Of a stretch of DNA of 47,062 bases, positions 15,051 to 24,067 are shown one piece after another. Source of the stretch: Acidimicrobiia bacterium (GTDB lineage: Bacteria > Actinomycetota > Acidimicrobiia > Spongiisociales > ZC4RG35). Within the stretch, counting starts at the first letter, position 1. Every line of letters begins with the position of its first letter. The DNA is taken from contig VXSV01000063.1 of the NCBI GenBank assembly GCA_009837815.1, forward strand, positions 1 through 47,062, in the 5' to 3' direction. Under the pieces are notes generated by a model. It saw nothing but the letters and a program-made list of their open reading frames with translations, had not been told where the DNA came from and searched no databases. Both the position numbers and the translations under genes were made by a program.

Positions 15051-16069
15051 GAGAGGAGCGGGTGGTCGCCCAGCAGCCGGTACAGGCGGAGACCGAGTTG
15101 GAAGCCACCCTGCGCCCCCGATCCCTGGGGGAGTTCATCGGCCAACCCCTCCTGCAGGAGAGGCTCCGGGTTTCCATCGAAGCGGCGGCGAAGATGAGTA
15201 TTCCCATGGGGCATGTGCTCTTCTCCGGTCCGCCCGGGTTGGGAAAGACCTCCATGGCGGGGGTGATCGCCCAGGAGTTGGGGGCGAACATGCGAAGAAG
15301 CTCCGGCCCCGCCCTGGACCGGCCGGGAGACCTGGCTTCGATCCTGTCGGGCTTGGAGAGGGGCGACATTTTCTTTGTGGACGAGCTTCACCGCCTGTCC
15401 CGGATAGTGGAGGAGGTTCTGTATCCGGCCATGGAGGACTTCGCCCTGGACATCGTGGTGGGCAGAGGGGCGGGGGCCGCAACCTACCGGCTCAATCTCC
15501 AGCCGTTCACGCTGGTGGGCGCCACCACCCGACTGGGGATGATCTCTTCCCCCCTGCGGGATCGCTTCCAGATCATCGAACGCTTCGACTACTACACGCC
15601 CGAGGAACTCCGGCAGATAGTCGTGCGGTCCGCAGGGATTCTGGGAGTGGAGATCACCGGTGCGGGGGCGGAGATAGTGGCGGCGCGGAGCAGGGGCACC
15701 GCCCGGGTGGCCAACCGGCTCCTTGCCCGGGTGCGCGACTACGCCATCGCCCGGTCGGACGGGTCGGTGACCGGCGAGGTGGCCCGTCGGGCCCTGGCGA
15801 TGCTGGAGGTGGACGAACTGGGGCTGGACAAGGTGGATCGGTCGATCCTGGAGTCGGTGGTCCACAAGTTCGGTGGTGGGCCGGTCGGCCTGGGGACCCT
15901 GGCCATCGCGGTCGGGGAGGAACCGGAAACGGTAGAGGAAGCCTACGAGCCGTTTCTGCTGCAGGCAGGACTTCTGCAGAGGACCCCGAGGGGAAGAATC
16001 GCCACCGAGGGGACCTACCTCCACCTGGGACTGACTCCGCCGGCCGATCCGCAACTCCGTTTGGTCTGA
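15047..16069 (+). CDS. ruvB: Holliday junction branch migration ATPase RuvB
   Basis: Hexameric AAA+ motor that drives branch migration with RuvA. The 340-aa product has Walker A GPPGLGKT (61-68), Walker B FFVDELHR (109-116, where DEIHR is commoner), sensor 1 GATTR (158-162), the arginine-finger segment LRDRFQ (about 170-175), and a C-terminal winged helix ending in TPRGR. ATG 15047 overlaps the ruvA stop by four bases. queA follows 13 bases downstream. Confidence 0.97.
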   Translation: MREERVVAQQPVQAETELEATLRPRSLGEFIGQPLLQERLRVSIEAAAKMSIPMGHVLFSGPPGLGKTSMAGVIAQELGANMRRSSGPALDRPGDLASILSGLERGDIFFVDELHRLSRIVEEVLYPAMEDFALDIVVGRGAGAATYRLNLQPFTLVGATTRLGMISSPLRDRFQIIERFDYYTPEELRQIVVRSAGILGVEITGAGAEIVAARSRGTARVANRLLARVRDYAIARSDGSVTGEVARRALAMLEVDELGLDKVDRSILESVVHKFGGGPVGLGTLAIAVGEEPETVEEAYEPFLLQAGLLQRTPRGRIATEGTYLHLGLTPPADPQLRLV

Positions 16070-16082
16070 CTCCGGGCCGGAG

Positions 16083-17111
16083 ATGCTCACCGTCGAGTTG
16101 GATTATCCCCTTCCACCGGACGCGGTGGCCCAGGCGCCGGTCGAGCCGCGGCATGCCTCGCGGCTGCTGGACGCCCGGACTCTCACGCACCGGACCTTTT
16201 TGGACCTGGCCGACCTGCTTGAGGCGGGAGACCTGTTGGTGGTCAACAAGACCAGGGTGCGGGCCGCCCGTCTGCGGGGTGTGAAGGTGGGAACGGGGGG
16301 CAAGGTGGAGGCGTTGTTGCTGCGCCGATTGTCGCCGGAGCGTTGGGAAGCGCTCCTGCGTCCCTCCCGGCGGCTCCGCCCGGGCGTTGTGGTGCAGTTC
16401 GGTCAGCTTCGCGCCGAGGTGGTCTCCGGCCCGGTTGACGGAGTGGCGGAACTGGCATTGTCCGGCCGCGGCGAGGTGGAGGAACTCGTGGAAGCCGAAG
16501 GGGAGGTGCCGCTCCCCCCGTACATCAGCTGTTCCCTCGAGAACCCCGAGCGTTATCAGACTGTCTTCGCCTCCCGGCTCGGATCCTCCGCGGCGCCCAC
16601 CGCCGGACTGCACTTCACGGACCGGGTTCTGGAGGCCCTTGCCCGAAGAGGGGTGGAGCTGGCAGGGATCGACCTGGAGGTGGGATGGGCCACTTTCCGC
16701 CCGATCGGCGTCGAGCGGATCGAGGACCATCCCATGGGCGTGGAGCGGTTCCGGCTCCCCGACGAGGCGGCGGCGGCGGTGGAACGCTGCCGGGCCAGGG
16801 GCGGCCGGGTGGTGGCGGTCGGCACCACGGTGGTCAGGACCCTGGAGACGTGCGCATCCCCGGGCGGGCTGGTAACCGCCGGCGAAGGGCAAACCCGGCT
16901 GTACGTGACGCCGGGCTACCAATTCCGGGTGGTGGATCTCCTGGTCACGAACTTCCACGCCCCCAGATCGAGTCTGCTGGCCCTGGTGTGGGCGTTCATG
17001 GGCGAAGAGTGGAAAAAGGCGTACCGGACCGCCTTGGAGCACGGGTACCGCTTTCTCTCTTTCGGCGACGCCATGCTGGCCGAACGCCACCCAGGGAGGG
17101 GCCGGGAATGA
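16083..17111 (+). CDS. queA: S-adenosylmethionine:tRNA ribosyltransferase-isomerase
   Basis: Transfers and isomerises the ribosyl part of SAM onto preQ1 in tRNA to give epoxyqueuosine, the penultimate step of queuosine synthesis. The 342-aa product matches the family from end to end: VELDYPLPPDAVAQAP at the start, HASRLL, VVNKTRVRAARL (family N-D-T-R-V-x-x-A-R-L), APTAGLHFT, VGTTVVRTLE and TNFHAPRSSLLALV. The stop overlaps the tgt start in ATGA, pairing it with the enzyme acting just before it in the pathway. Confidence 0.96.
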   Translation: MLTVELDYPLPPDAVAQAPVEPRHASRLLDARTLTHRTFLDLADLLEAGDLLVVNKTRVRAARLRGVKVGTGGKVEALLLRRLSPERWEALLRPSRRLRPGVVVQFGQLRAEVVSGPVDGVAELALSGRGEVEELVEAEGEVPLPPYISCSLENPERYQTVFASRLGSSAAPTAGLHFTDRVLEALARRGVELAGIDLEVGWATFRPIGVERIEDHPMGVERFRLPDEAAAAVERCRARGGRVVAVGTTVVRTLETCASPGGLVTAGEGQTRLYVTPGYQFRVVDLLVTNFHAPRSSLLALVWAFMGEEWKKAYRTALEHGYRFLSFGDAMLAERHPGRGRE

Positions 17112-18232
17112 CCCCGGTTTCCTGGACGCCGGAGGCCACCGACGGCCCCGCCCGGGCGGGGACGCTTCACACCCCCCATGGGGACGTTCCCACTCCGGTG
17201 TTCATGCCGGTCGGCACCCGGGCCTCTGTGAAAGGCCTGGACGCCACCGACCTGGAGGACCTGGGGGCCACCATGGTGCTGGCCAACACCTATCACCTGA
17301 TGCTGAGACCGGGGTCGGATCTGATCGACCGAATGGGGGGTCTGCACGGTTTCATGTCCTGGCGCCGTCCGGTTCTCACCGATTCGGGCGGTTATCAGGT
17401 CTTCTCCCTCGGTCCGCGCATCACCGAAACAGGAGCGGTCTTTCGCTCCGTTTACGACGGGTCGGAGGTGAGCCTCACCCCCGAGCAGGCCGTGCGCCAC
17501 CAGGAGAGGCTGGGGGCCGACGTCGCCATGGTGCTCGATATCTGCCTGGGACTTCCCTCCCCGCTTCCCGACATCGAGGAGGCGATGGAACGCACCCTCC
17601 GCTGGTCGGAGCGTTCCCTGGCCGCCCATCGGCGTCCCGACCAGGCCCTGTTCGGGATCGTGCAGGGAGGCGTGTCGCCCGAACTCCGCCGGGCCAGCGC
17701 CGCGGCCACGGCCGCTTTGGGTTTTCCGGGATTCGGCATCGGGGGGCTTTCGGTGGGCGAACCGGCCACCGACCGCAACCTGGCGTTGGAGGCGACCATG
17801 AAGGAACTTCCCCCCGACCGTCCTCGCTACCTGATGGGCGTCGGCGACCCGCAGGGAATCCTCGACGCCATCGCCAGGGGCGTGGACATGTTCGACTGCG
17901 TCTGGCCCACTCGCCTGGCCCGGCACGGGAAGGTCCTGGGAAAAAGGGGTGACTACAACCTGCGACGAGCGGCCTTCGAGTCCGACGAGCGGCCTCTCGA
18001 TCCCGACTGTGGATGCTCGGTCTGTGGTCGTTACACCCGTTCCTACCTTCGGCATCTCCTGCGGGTTGGGGAAGCCTCCTCGGGGCGTCTGATCTCAATT
18101 CACAACCTCTCCTATGTCACGGGGTTGATGAGCGCCGCCCGCCGGGCGATAGCGGCGGGGGAATTCTCGGGGTTCTGTCGCCGGTTCGCCGATCTGAGAG
18201 TTTCCCGCGACGCACCCGGCCCGCTAATCTGA
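17108..18232 (+). CDS. tgt: tRNA-guanine transglycosylase
   Basis: Exchanges guanine-34 for preQ1 in tRNAs with GUN anticodons. In the 374-aa product, Asp92 (TDSGGYQVFS) is the general acid, Asp263 (GVDMFDCVWPTR) the nucleophile, and the zinc site is Cys301, Cys303, Cys306 and His332 (CGCSVC...SIHN). Asp144 aligns with the base-recognition Asp, but the following residues read ICLGLPSP where most bacterial enzymes have xCTPYP, a small departure near the binding pocket; QGG at 186-188 is kept. ATG 17108 overlaps the queA stop. Confidence 0.95.
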   Translation: MTPVSWTPEATDGPARAGTLHTPHGDVPTPVFMPVGTRASVKGLDATDLEDLGATMVLANTYHLMLRPGSDLIDRMGGLHGFMSWRRPVLTDSGGYQVFSLGPRITETGAVFRSVYDGSEVSLTPEQAVRHQERLGADVAMVLDICLGLPSPLPDIEEAMERTLRWSERSLAAHRRPDQALFGIVQGGVSPELRRASAAATAALGFPGFGIGGLSVGEPATDRNLALEATMKELPPDRPRYLMGVGDPQGILDAIARGVDMFDCVWPTRLARHGKVLGKRGDYNLRRAAFESDERPLDPDCGCSVCGRYTRSYLRHLLRVGEASSGRLISIHNLSYVTGLMSAARRAIAAGEFSGFCRRFADLRVSRDAPGPLI

Positions 18233-18268
18233 TAGCTTTCAGGCGCACTGAAACAGGAGTTGTCGGTA

Positions 18269-18556
18269 ATGATTTTCGCTCAAGAGTCGGCAGGAAGCCC
18301 GATTTTCACCTGGCTGGTCCTCGGCGGGTTTCTTTTGTTCTTCTATTTCCTGCTCATCAGGCCCCAACGCAAACGGGCCCGCCAGCAGCAGGACCTGGTG
18401 GCCAACCTGGAGTTGGGGGACCGGGTGCAGACCATCGGGGGGATAATGGGACAGGTTCGCAGCGTGGAGGAGGACTCAGTGGTGATCGAACTGGAGTACG
18501 GGTCGATACGCATCGCCAAGAGGGCCATAGCTTCCAAACAGGCCGTGGAAGGCTGA
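18269..18556 (+). CDS. yajC: Preprotein translocase auxiliary subunit YajC
   Basis: Small single-pass membrane protein of the SecDF-YajC complex. The 95-aa product has a transmembrane segment (about 14-30), the hallmark LIRPQRKRARQQ, and the soluble core LELGDRVQTIGGIMGQV. ATG 18269 is chosen because AGGAG lies nine bases upstream; an in-frame TTG at 18260 abuts that site. It follows tgt after 36 bases and precedes secD by three. Confidence 0.95.
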   Translation: MIFAQESAGSPIFTWLVLGGFLLFFYFLLIRPQRKRARQQQDLVANLELGDRVQTIGGIMGQVRSVEEDSVVIELEYGSIRIAKRAIASKQAVEG

Positions 18557-18559
18557 TCC

Positions 18560-20086
18560 GTGCTTCGGCGGGTCATCGGCCTGCTGATTGTCGCAGGGAT
18601 CGCCTGGGGAGGCTTGGCGGCCGTTTACCTGTTGGACATCGAGCCCAAGCTGGGACTGGATCTGCAGGGTGGGACCTCGGTGGTGTTGACCGCACCCGAC
18701 GACACGGACCCCGATGTGATGGAATACGCGGTGGAGATCATGCGCAGCCGCATCGAGGACGTGGGCGGCGTTCAGGAGCCGGAGATCTCCATCTCGGGCG
18801 GGACCACGGTGCTGGTGCAGCTACCCGGCGTTCAGAACGAGCAACAGGCCCTTGACGCCATCGGCCGGACCGGCCGGCTGTCGTTCCGCCCGGTGCTGGA
18901 GTCCACTCCCGGCCTTCAGGGACCCCTGGTGACCACCACCACAACCGAGCCGCCGGCGGGCGAAGAAGACGCCGTGGAGGAATCGGCCTCGACAACGGCG
19001 ACGACCGTCGCCACCACCACAACTACCGCCATTCTTGCGGACACCCCGGAGGGAGTGGACCCGATCAGCGGGTTGACGGTCTCAGACGACCCCGACACGG
19101 TCGCCTACCTGCCCAACTTCACCCTGTTCGGGATGGAGGTGCTGACCGTCGGCCCCGCCGCCATGACCGGATCGGACGTTTCGCAGGCCCTTCCCGGTTT
19201 CAACAGCGTCTCGGCCCAGTGGGTGGTGAATCTCTCTCTCACCTCGGAGGGGGGTGATCTGTTCGCCGAACTCACCGGTGAGGCCGCCGCCTACCCGATC
19301 GGCGACCCCCGCCGCCAGATCGCCATCGTGCTTGATGGACAAATTATCGCCTCTCCCCAGGTGGCCGAGGACGTAGCCGCCGGGGTGGGCATCACGGGAG
19401 GGGACGCGATCATCACCCTGGGCGCCGATCCCGCCGCGGAGGACCAGGCCCAGAACCTGGCGGTGATCCTCCGCTACGGTTCGCTGCCGGTTGCCTTCGA
19501 GAGGAGCCAGGTGGAGAAGGTGTCGGCCACTCTCGGATCGGACTCGCTGCGTATCGGCCTCATCTCGGGAATAGCGGGGTTGGTCCTGGTGGCGGTGGTG
19601 CTGCTGCTCTACTACCGGTCGCTGGGTTTGGTGGCGGTGCTGGGGATAGCAGTCTTCGGGTCGCTCCTGATCGCCATCTACGCCCTGTTGGGCCACTACC
19701 AGGGGGTCACACTCACCTTGGCCGGGGTGACCGGGATCATCGTGGCGGTTGGGATCACAGCCGACTCCTACATCGTCTACTTCGAGCGGATCAAAGATGA
19801 GCTCCGGGCGGGCAGGACCGTGCCCTCCGCCGCCGCTCAGGGCTTCCGAACCGCGTTTCGTACCATCCTGACCGCCGACACGGTCTCCATCCTGGGCGCG
19901 ACGCTCCTTTGGTTGTTGACTGTCGGAGCGGTCAGAGGGTTCGCGTTGTCGTTGGGAATCGCCACCGTCCTGGACATCTTCGTGGCACGGGCCTTCACCC
20001 GCCGGGCCGCCTGGGTGCTGGCGCACAGCCCCCTGGGCAGAAAAGGCTGGTTCTCCATGCCCGCCGCCGCGGGAGAGAGCCGATGA
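18560..20086 (+). CDS. secD: Protein translocase subunit SecD
   Basis: Proton-motive-force-driven partner of SecYEG that helps release exported proteins on the outer face. The 508-aa product has TM1 (about 4-25), the GLDLQGGTS motif (32-40), a large extracytoplasmic P1 domain, and five further TM segments in the C-terminal half. The region between 121 and 160 is a low-complexity insertion with two threonine runs and an acidic stretch, absent from E. coli SecD but common in actinobacteria. The start is GTG 18560. The stop overlaps secF by four bases. Confidence 0.95.
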   Translation: MLRRVIGLLIVAGIAWGGLAAVYLLDIEPKLGLDLQGGTSVVLTAPDDTDPDVMEYAVEIMRSRIEDVGGVQEPEISISGGTTVLVQLPGVQNEQQALDAIGRTGRLSFRPVLESTPGLQGPLVTTTTTEPPAGEEDAVEESASTTATTVATTTTTAILADTPEGVDPISGLTVSDDPDTVAYLPNFTLFGMEVLTVGPAAMTGSDVSQALPGFNSVSAQWVVNLSLTSEGGDLFAELTGEAAAYPIGDPRRQIAIVLDGQIIASPQVAEDVAAGVGITGGDAIITLGADPAAEDQAQNLAVILRYGSLPVAFERSQVEKVSATLGSDSLRIGLISGIAGLVLVAVVLLLYYRSLGLVAVLGIAVFGSLLIAIYALLGHYQGVTLTLAGVTGIIVAVGITADSYIVYFERIKDELRAGRTVPSAAAQGFRTAFRTILTADTVSILGATLLWLLTVGAVRGFALSLGIATVLDIFVARAFTRRAAWVLAHSPLGRKGWFSMPAAAGESR

Positions 20087-21153
20087 GCCTCTGGCGAGAC
20101 ATCTCCCGGGGCGAGACCCGCATCGACTTCGTGGGCCTCCGCCGCCGGTGGTTCTACATCTCGGCCGTCCTGCTGCTGGTGTCGGTGGCCACGGTGACGG
20201 CGCTCGGTCTCAATCTGGGCCTGGAGTTCACCGGCGGTGTCCAGGTCCAGACCAAGAACCAGAGCGGCGCCACGGTGGGGGATTTGGAGAACGCCATTGC
20301 CGGATTGGGGGTCGTCGACTTTCGCATCCAGGAGATAGACGAGGGTCAATCGGTTCGCATCCAGACCGGGCCGATCTCCTCCGCGGTGGAAGACGAGATG
20401 GTCTCCACCCTGGCGGTGCTGGTCGGCGCCCCGCCCGAGGACGTCAACCGTCAGGCGGTAGGTCCCACCTTCGGGGCGCTGGTGGCTCGCCGGGCCCTGT
20501 GGGCCCTGGGAGTCTTCCTGGGGGCGGTGGTGATATTCATATCGATCCGCCTCCAATGGAAGATGGCCCTGTCGGGAATCGTCGCCCTCCTGCACGACCT
20601 GGTGCTGACCGTCGGGATTTATGCGATCACCCGCTTCGAGGTGACACCCGCCACAGTGGTGGCGGCGCTCACCGTGCTGGGCTACTCCCTCTACGACACG
20701 GTGGTGGTCTTCGATCGGGTGAGAGAACTCGAGGGTGACTTCTCTGACATTCTCACCTATTCGGAGATAGTCAACCGGTCGATGAACATGGTGCTAGCCC
20801 GCTCCATCAACACCTCTCTCACCTCCCTGATCCCGGTGGGCAGCATCCTGTTCGTGGGGTCGTTGATTCTGGGCGCCGCCCCTTTGCGGGACTTCTCCCT
20901 GGCGCTCTTCGTGGGGATCGCCGCCGGAACCTACTCGTCCATTTTCGTGGCCTCCCCCCTGCTGGCCCTGTGGAGGGAGAGAGAAGTCGCCTGGGCCGAC
21001 CAGCGACGCAGGGTGGCGAGGAAGCGGAGCGGGCCCGAACGGGATGTGCCGGAGGAGCCTGGCGAGCGCTCCGAGCCGCCCACCACCTCCGAGTTGTTCT
21101 CCATGGAGGGAGGAGCCTCACCCCGCCCGCCCCGCCGACGGCGCCGCAGATAG
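20083..21153 (+). CDS. secF: Protein translocase subunit SecF
   Basis: Pairs with SecD. The 356-aa product has TM1 (about 22-42), LGLEFTGG (45-52), a short periplasmic domain, and five C-terminal TM segments including YSLYDTVVVFDRVRE, the conserved RND-type segment. A hydrophilic, Arg/Pro/Glu-rich cytoplasmic tail (about 308-356) ends in a cluster of arginines. ATG 20083 overlaps the secD stop. relA begins 36 bases downstream; the apt gene often found between secF and relA in actinobacteria is absent. Confidence 0.95.
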   Translation: MSLWRDISRGETRIDFVGLRRRWFYISAVLLLVSVATVTALGLNLGLEFTGGVQVQTKNQSGATVGDLENAIAGLGVVDFRIQEIDEGQSVRIQTGPISSAVEDEMVSTLAVLVGAPPEDVNRQAVGPTFGALVARRALWALGVFLGAVVIFISIRLQWKMALSGIVALLHDLVLTVGIYAITRFEVTPATVVAALTVLGYSLYDTVVVFDRVRELEGDFSDILTYSEIVNRSMNMVLARSINTSLTSLIPVGSILFVGSLILGAAPLRDFSLALFVGIAAGTYSSIFVASPLLALWREREVAWADQRRRVARKRSGPERDVPEEPGERSEPPTTSELFSMEGGASPRPPRRRRRR

Positions 21154-21189
21154 GTCCCCTCCGAGCGGTGATCGGTTAGACTGTCGCGG

Positions 21190-23406
21190 GTGGCCGAGAC
21201 CTCGGCGCAGCGCCCCCCCTCCAGTCAAATCCCCGGGTCGGAAGACCCGCTGGCTGGAGTGATATCGCGCTTTTTGCACCATCATCCCCGAGGCGACGTG
21301 GAGTTGTTGCGCCGGGCGTTCGGGGTTGCCGACGAGGCCCATCGCGGCCAGTCCCGCAAGTCGGGCGACCCGTTCATCGTCCACCCCCTAACCGTAACCC
21401 GGATCCTGGCCGACCTGGGGATGGACACGGCCACCTTGGCGGCCGGTCTGCTGCATGACACCCTGGAGGACACCGACCTCAGCTACCGGGATGTGAAGAA
21501 GGCTTTCGGCGCGGAGATAGCCGATCTGATAGACGGCGTAACCAAGCTGGACCGGATCACCTATCCGAACCGGGAGGAGGCGCAGGCGGCGACCATTCGC
21601 AAAATGGTGGTCGCCATGGCCCGCGATGTCCGGGTGCTGGTAATCAAGCTGTGCGACCGTCTTCACAACATGCGGACGGTTAGCGCTCTCCGGTCTTCCA
21701 AGCAGAAGGCGGTGGCGACCGAGACCCTGGATGTGTACGCACCCTTGGCCCACCGGCTGGGCATCCAGGAGATAAAACACGAACTGGAGGACCGCTGCCT
21801 GGCCATCCTCCATCCGGGTCCCTACGCCGAGATCGACGCCAAGCTTCTGAACCTGGCCCCCGAGCGGGGAGTGGTGATAGACAAGATGATCGAGGAGGTC
21901 TCCGGCGTCCTTTCGGATGCGGGCATCCCCACCGAGGTGAGCGGCAGGCCGAAGCACCACTATTCCATCTACCGGAAGATGATGGAGACCGGCAAGCAAT
22001 TCGAGGAAATCTATGACCTGATCGGGATCAGGGTGGTGGTTCCCCGGATAAGGGACTGCTACGCCACCCTGGGCGAAATTCACTCCCACTGGCAGCCGCT
22101 GAGCGGCCGGTTCAAGGACTTCATCGCCATGCCCAAGATCAATCTCTATCAGAGCCTCCACACCACCGTGGTGGGGACCGACGGGAAGGCGATAGAAATC
22201 CAGATCCGCACCACGGAGATGCACCAGCTGGCGGAGCGGGGCATAGCCGCCCACTGGCGCTACAAGGAGGGGCACGGCGCGGTGGACCTGGAATGGGTGG
22301 GTGACCTGGGGGGACTCCGGGAGGAGTTCGAAGACCCCCGCGAATTCCTGGACCACCTCAAGCTGGATCTCTACCGGGACGAGGTCTTCGTGATCACTCC
22401 CCGCGGCGAGGTGAAGTCCTTCCCGGCGGGCGCCACCCCCGTCGACTTTGCTTATGCCATCCACACCGAAGTGGGCGACAGGTGCGTGGGGGCGCGGATC
22501 AACGGCCGGCTGCTGCCTCTGTCCACACCGCTTGCATCCGGTGACATAGTGGAGGTCATCACCTCCCGCTCCCAGGGCGGCGGGCCCAGCAGGGACTGGC
22601 TGAAGACGGTTCAGACCTCCCGGGCCCGGTCCAAGATAAAACAGTGGTTCTCCAAGGAGCGCCGGTCACTTTCGATCGCCGAGGGTCGGGAGGTGCTGCT
22701 GGCCGAGCTTCGCAAGGCCAAACTGGGCCTGACCGCAGCCGGGCGGGACCGGCTGCTGGCCTCCATCGCCGCGGACCTCGGCAAATCCGAGATCGATCAT
22801 CTTTTCCTGGCTGTGGGGCAGGGTGAGATGTCCCCGTCCACCGTGATCCAGCGGCTGGAGAGGGCGGTGAATCCGACCCTCCCGGAGGAAAAGGAGAAGA
22901 TGACCTTGCTGACCCCCCCCGTCAGCCGCCGACGGACCGATACCGACGGTCCGGGGGTCCTGGTGGAGGGAATGGGAGACACCATGGTGAAGCTTGCCCG
23001 GTGCTGCGCTCCGGTCCCCTCCGACAACATCATCGGGTACGTAACGACCGGCCGGGGGGTCTCGGTGCACAGTACCGAGTGCACCAACCTCAGGGTCAGC
23101 ACCCCGGGTATGGAACGGATGGTGGAGGTGGCCTGGTCCCCGGACCTGATCAACTCCTTCACGGTCTGGGTGCAGGTAGAAGCGCTCGACCGCTACCGGC
23201 TGCTGCGGGACGTCACTGCGGTGATCTCCGAGATGGGAGGCAATATCGTGGCGGCCACCTCGGCGGTGGGCGACGACCGGGTGGCTGTTCTTCAGTACGA
23301 GGTGGAGCTCTCCGACGCCGGTCAGTTGCGGCGCCTCTTCTCCGACCTGAGAGGGGTTGACGGGGTGTTCAAGGCTTTCCGGATCACCTCCGACGCGCCG
23401 TCCTGA
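21190..23406 (+). CDS. relA: Bifunctional (p)ppGpp synthetase/hydrolase
   Basis: Makes and degrades the stringent-response alarmone. The 738-aa product has the long RSH layout. The N-terminal HD hydrolase is intact (His65, His89-Asp90, Glu93-Asp94 in LLHDTLEDT), so hydrolase activity is expected. The synthetase domain follows (RPKHHYSIYRKM, YDLIGIRVVV, FKDFIAMPKINLYQSLHT), then TGS (about 395-455) and a C-terminal ACT domain (about 660-735). The start is GTG 21190 with no strong ribosome-binding site. The gene lies between secF and an MBL hydrolase, the common actinobacterial order. Confidence 0.95.
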   Translation: MAETSAQRPPSSQIPGSEDPLAGVISRFLHHHPRGDVELLRRAFGVADEAHRGQSRKSGDPFIVHPLTVTRILADLGMDTATLAAGLLHDTLEDTDLSYRDVKKAFGAEIADLIDGVTKLDRITYPNREEAQAATIRKMVVAMARDVRVLVIKLCDRLHNMRTVSALRSSKQKAVATETLDVYAPLAHRLGIQEIKHELEDRCLAILHPGPYAEIDAKLLNLAPERGVVIDKMIEEVSGVLSDAGIPTEVSGRPKHHYSIYRKMMETGKQFEEIYDLIGIRVVVPRIRDCYATLGEIHSHWQPLSGRFKDFIAMPKINLYQSLHTTVVGTDGKAIEIQIRTTEMHQLAERGIAAHWRYKEGHGAVDLEWVGDLGGLREEFEDPREFLDHLKLDLYRDEVFVITPRGEVKSFPAGATPVDFAYAIHTEVGDRCVGARINGRLLPLSTPLASGDIVEVITSRSQGGGPSRDWLKTVQTSRARSKIKQWFSKERRSLSIAEGREVLLAELRKAKLGLTAAGRDRLLASIAADLGKSEIDHLFLAVGQGEMSPSTVIQRLERAVNPTLPEEKEKMTLLTPPVSRRRTDTDGPGVLVEGMGDTMVKLARCCAPVPSDNIIGYVTTGRGVSVHSTECTNLRVSTPGMERMVEVAWSPDLINSFTVWVQVEALDRYRLLRDVTAVISEMGGNIVAATSAVGDDRVAVLQYEVELSDAGQLRRLFSDLRGVDGVFKAFRITSDAPS

Positions 23407-23416
23407 CCGGTCCGGC

Positions 23417-24064
23417 ATGCTGATAGACAGCGTCCCTTTGTGGTACACCCAGACCAACTGCTATGTGGTGGCCCCGGAGGCGGGCGGCCCGTGCCTGGTG
23501 ATCGACGCCCCTCCGGATCCCCGGGGAGTGGCCGAGCTGTGTGCAAGGCGCGATCTGGCGCCGGTTGCCCTGGTGGTCACCCACGGCCACGTCGACCACG
23601 TCGGAGGGGCAGGGGCGGTGGAGGAACAACTCAGAGTGGTCACCTATGTGCATCCTGACGACGATTTCCTGTCGCTCCATCCCCTCCGTCAAGTTATCGC
23701 TCTCATGGGGGAGGTGCTGCCCGGCGAGTACCGGCCCCCGGCCTCTCGGCGTCCGCTGGCAGATGGCGACGTCCTGGCTCTGGCCGGGCTGGAGATGGCG
23801 GTGTTGCACACCCCCGGACACACTCCCGGGCACTGTTGCTTCCATCTCGAGGAGGAGGGGATCCTCTTCTCGGGGGACCAGCTCTTCCGGGATTCGATCG
23901 GACGCACCGACCTGCCGGGCGGCGACTTCGACGCCCTGATGGAGAGCATGCGAGAAAAGATCCTGGGTCTGGCGGCCGACACCGCCGTGTATCCCGGACA
24001 CGGAGAGACCACTACCCTCGGTCGGGAACGTCTTCACAACCCTTTTTTGACTTCTCTTCTCTAA
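23417..24064 (+). CDS. MBL-fold metallohydrolase, glyoxalase II-like
   Basis: The 215-aa product has a complete binuclear zinc site: His56, His58, Asp60 and His61 (THGHVDH), His135 (HTPGHTPGH), Asp154 (FSGDQLF), and a final His in YPGHGE. This is the glyoxalase II/YcbL-type arrangement, so a thioester hydrolase is the most likely activity; the substrate is unknown. Members of this family are frequent between relA and hisS in actinobacteria. ATG 23417 is chosen as the first in-frame start after the relA stop, ten bases downstream. hisS starts three bases after the stop. Confidence 0.88.
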   Translation: MLIDSVPLWYTQTNCYVVAPEAGGPCLVIDAPPDPRGVAELCARRDLAPVALVVTHGHVDHVGGAGAVEEQLRVVTYVHPDDDFLSLHPLRQVIALMGEVLPGEYRPPASRRPLADGDVLALAGLEMAVLHTPGHTPGHCCFHLEEEGILFSGDQLFRDSIGRTDLPGGDFDALMESMREKILGLAADTAVYPGHGETTTLGRERLHNPFLTSLL

Positions 24065-24067
24065 ACG

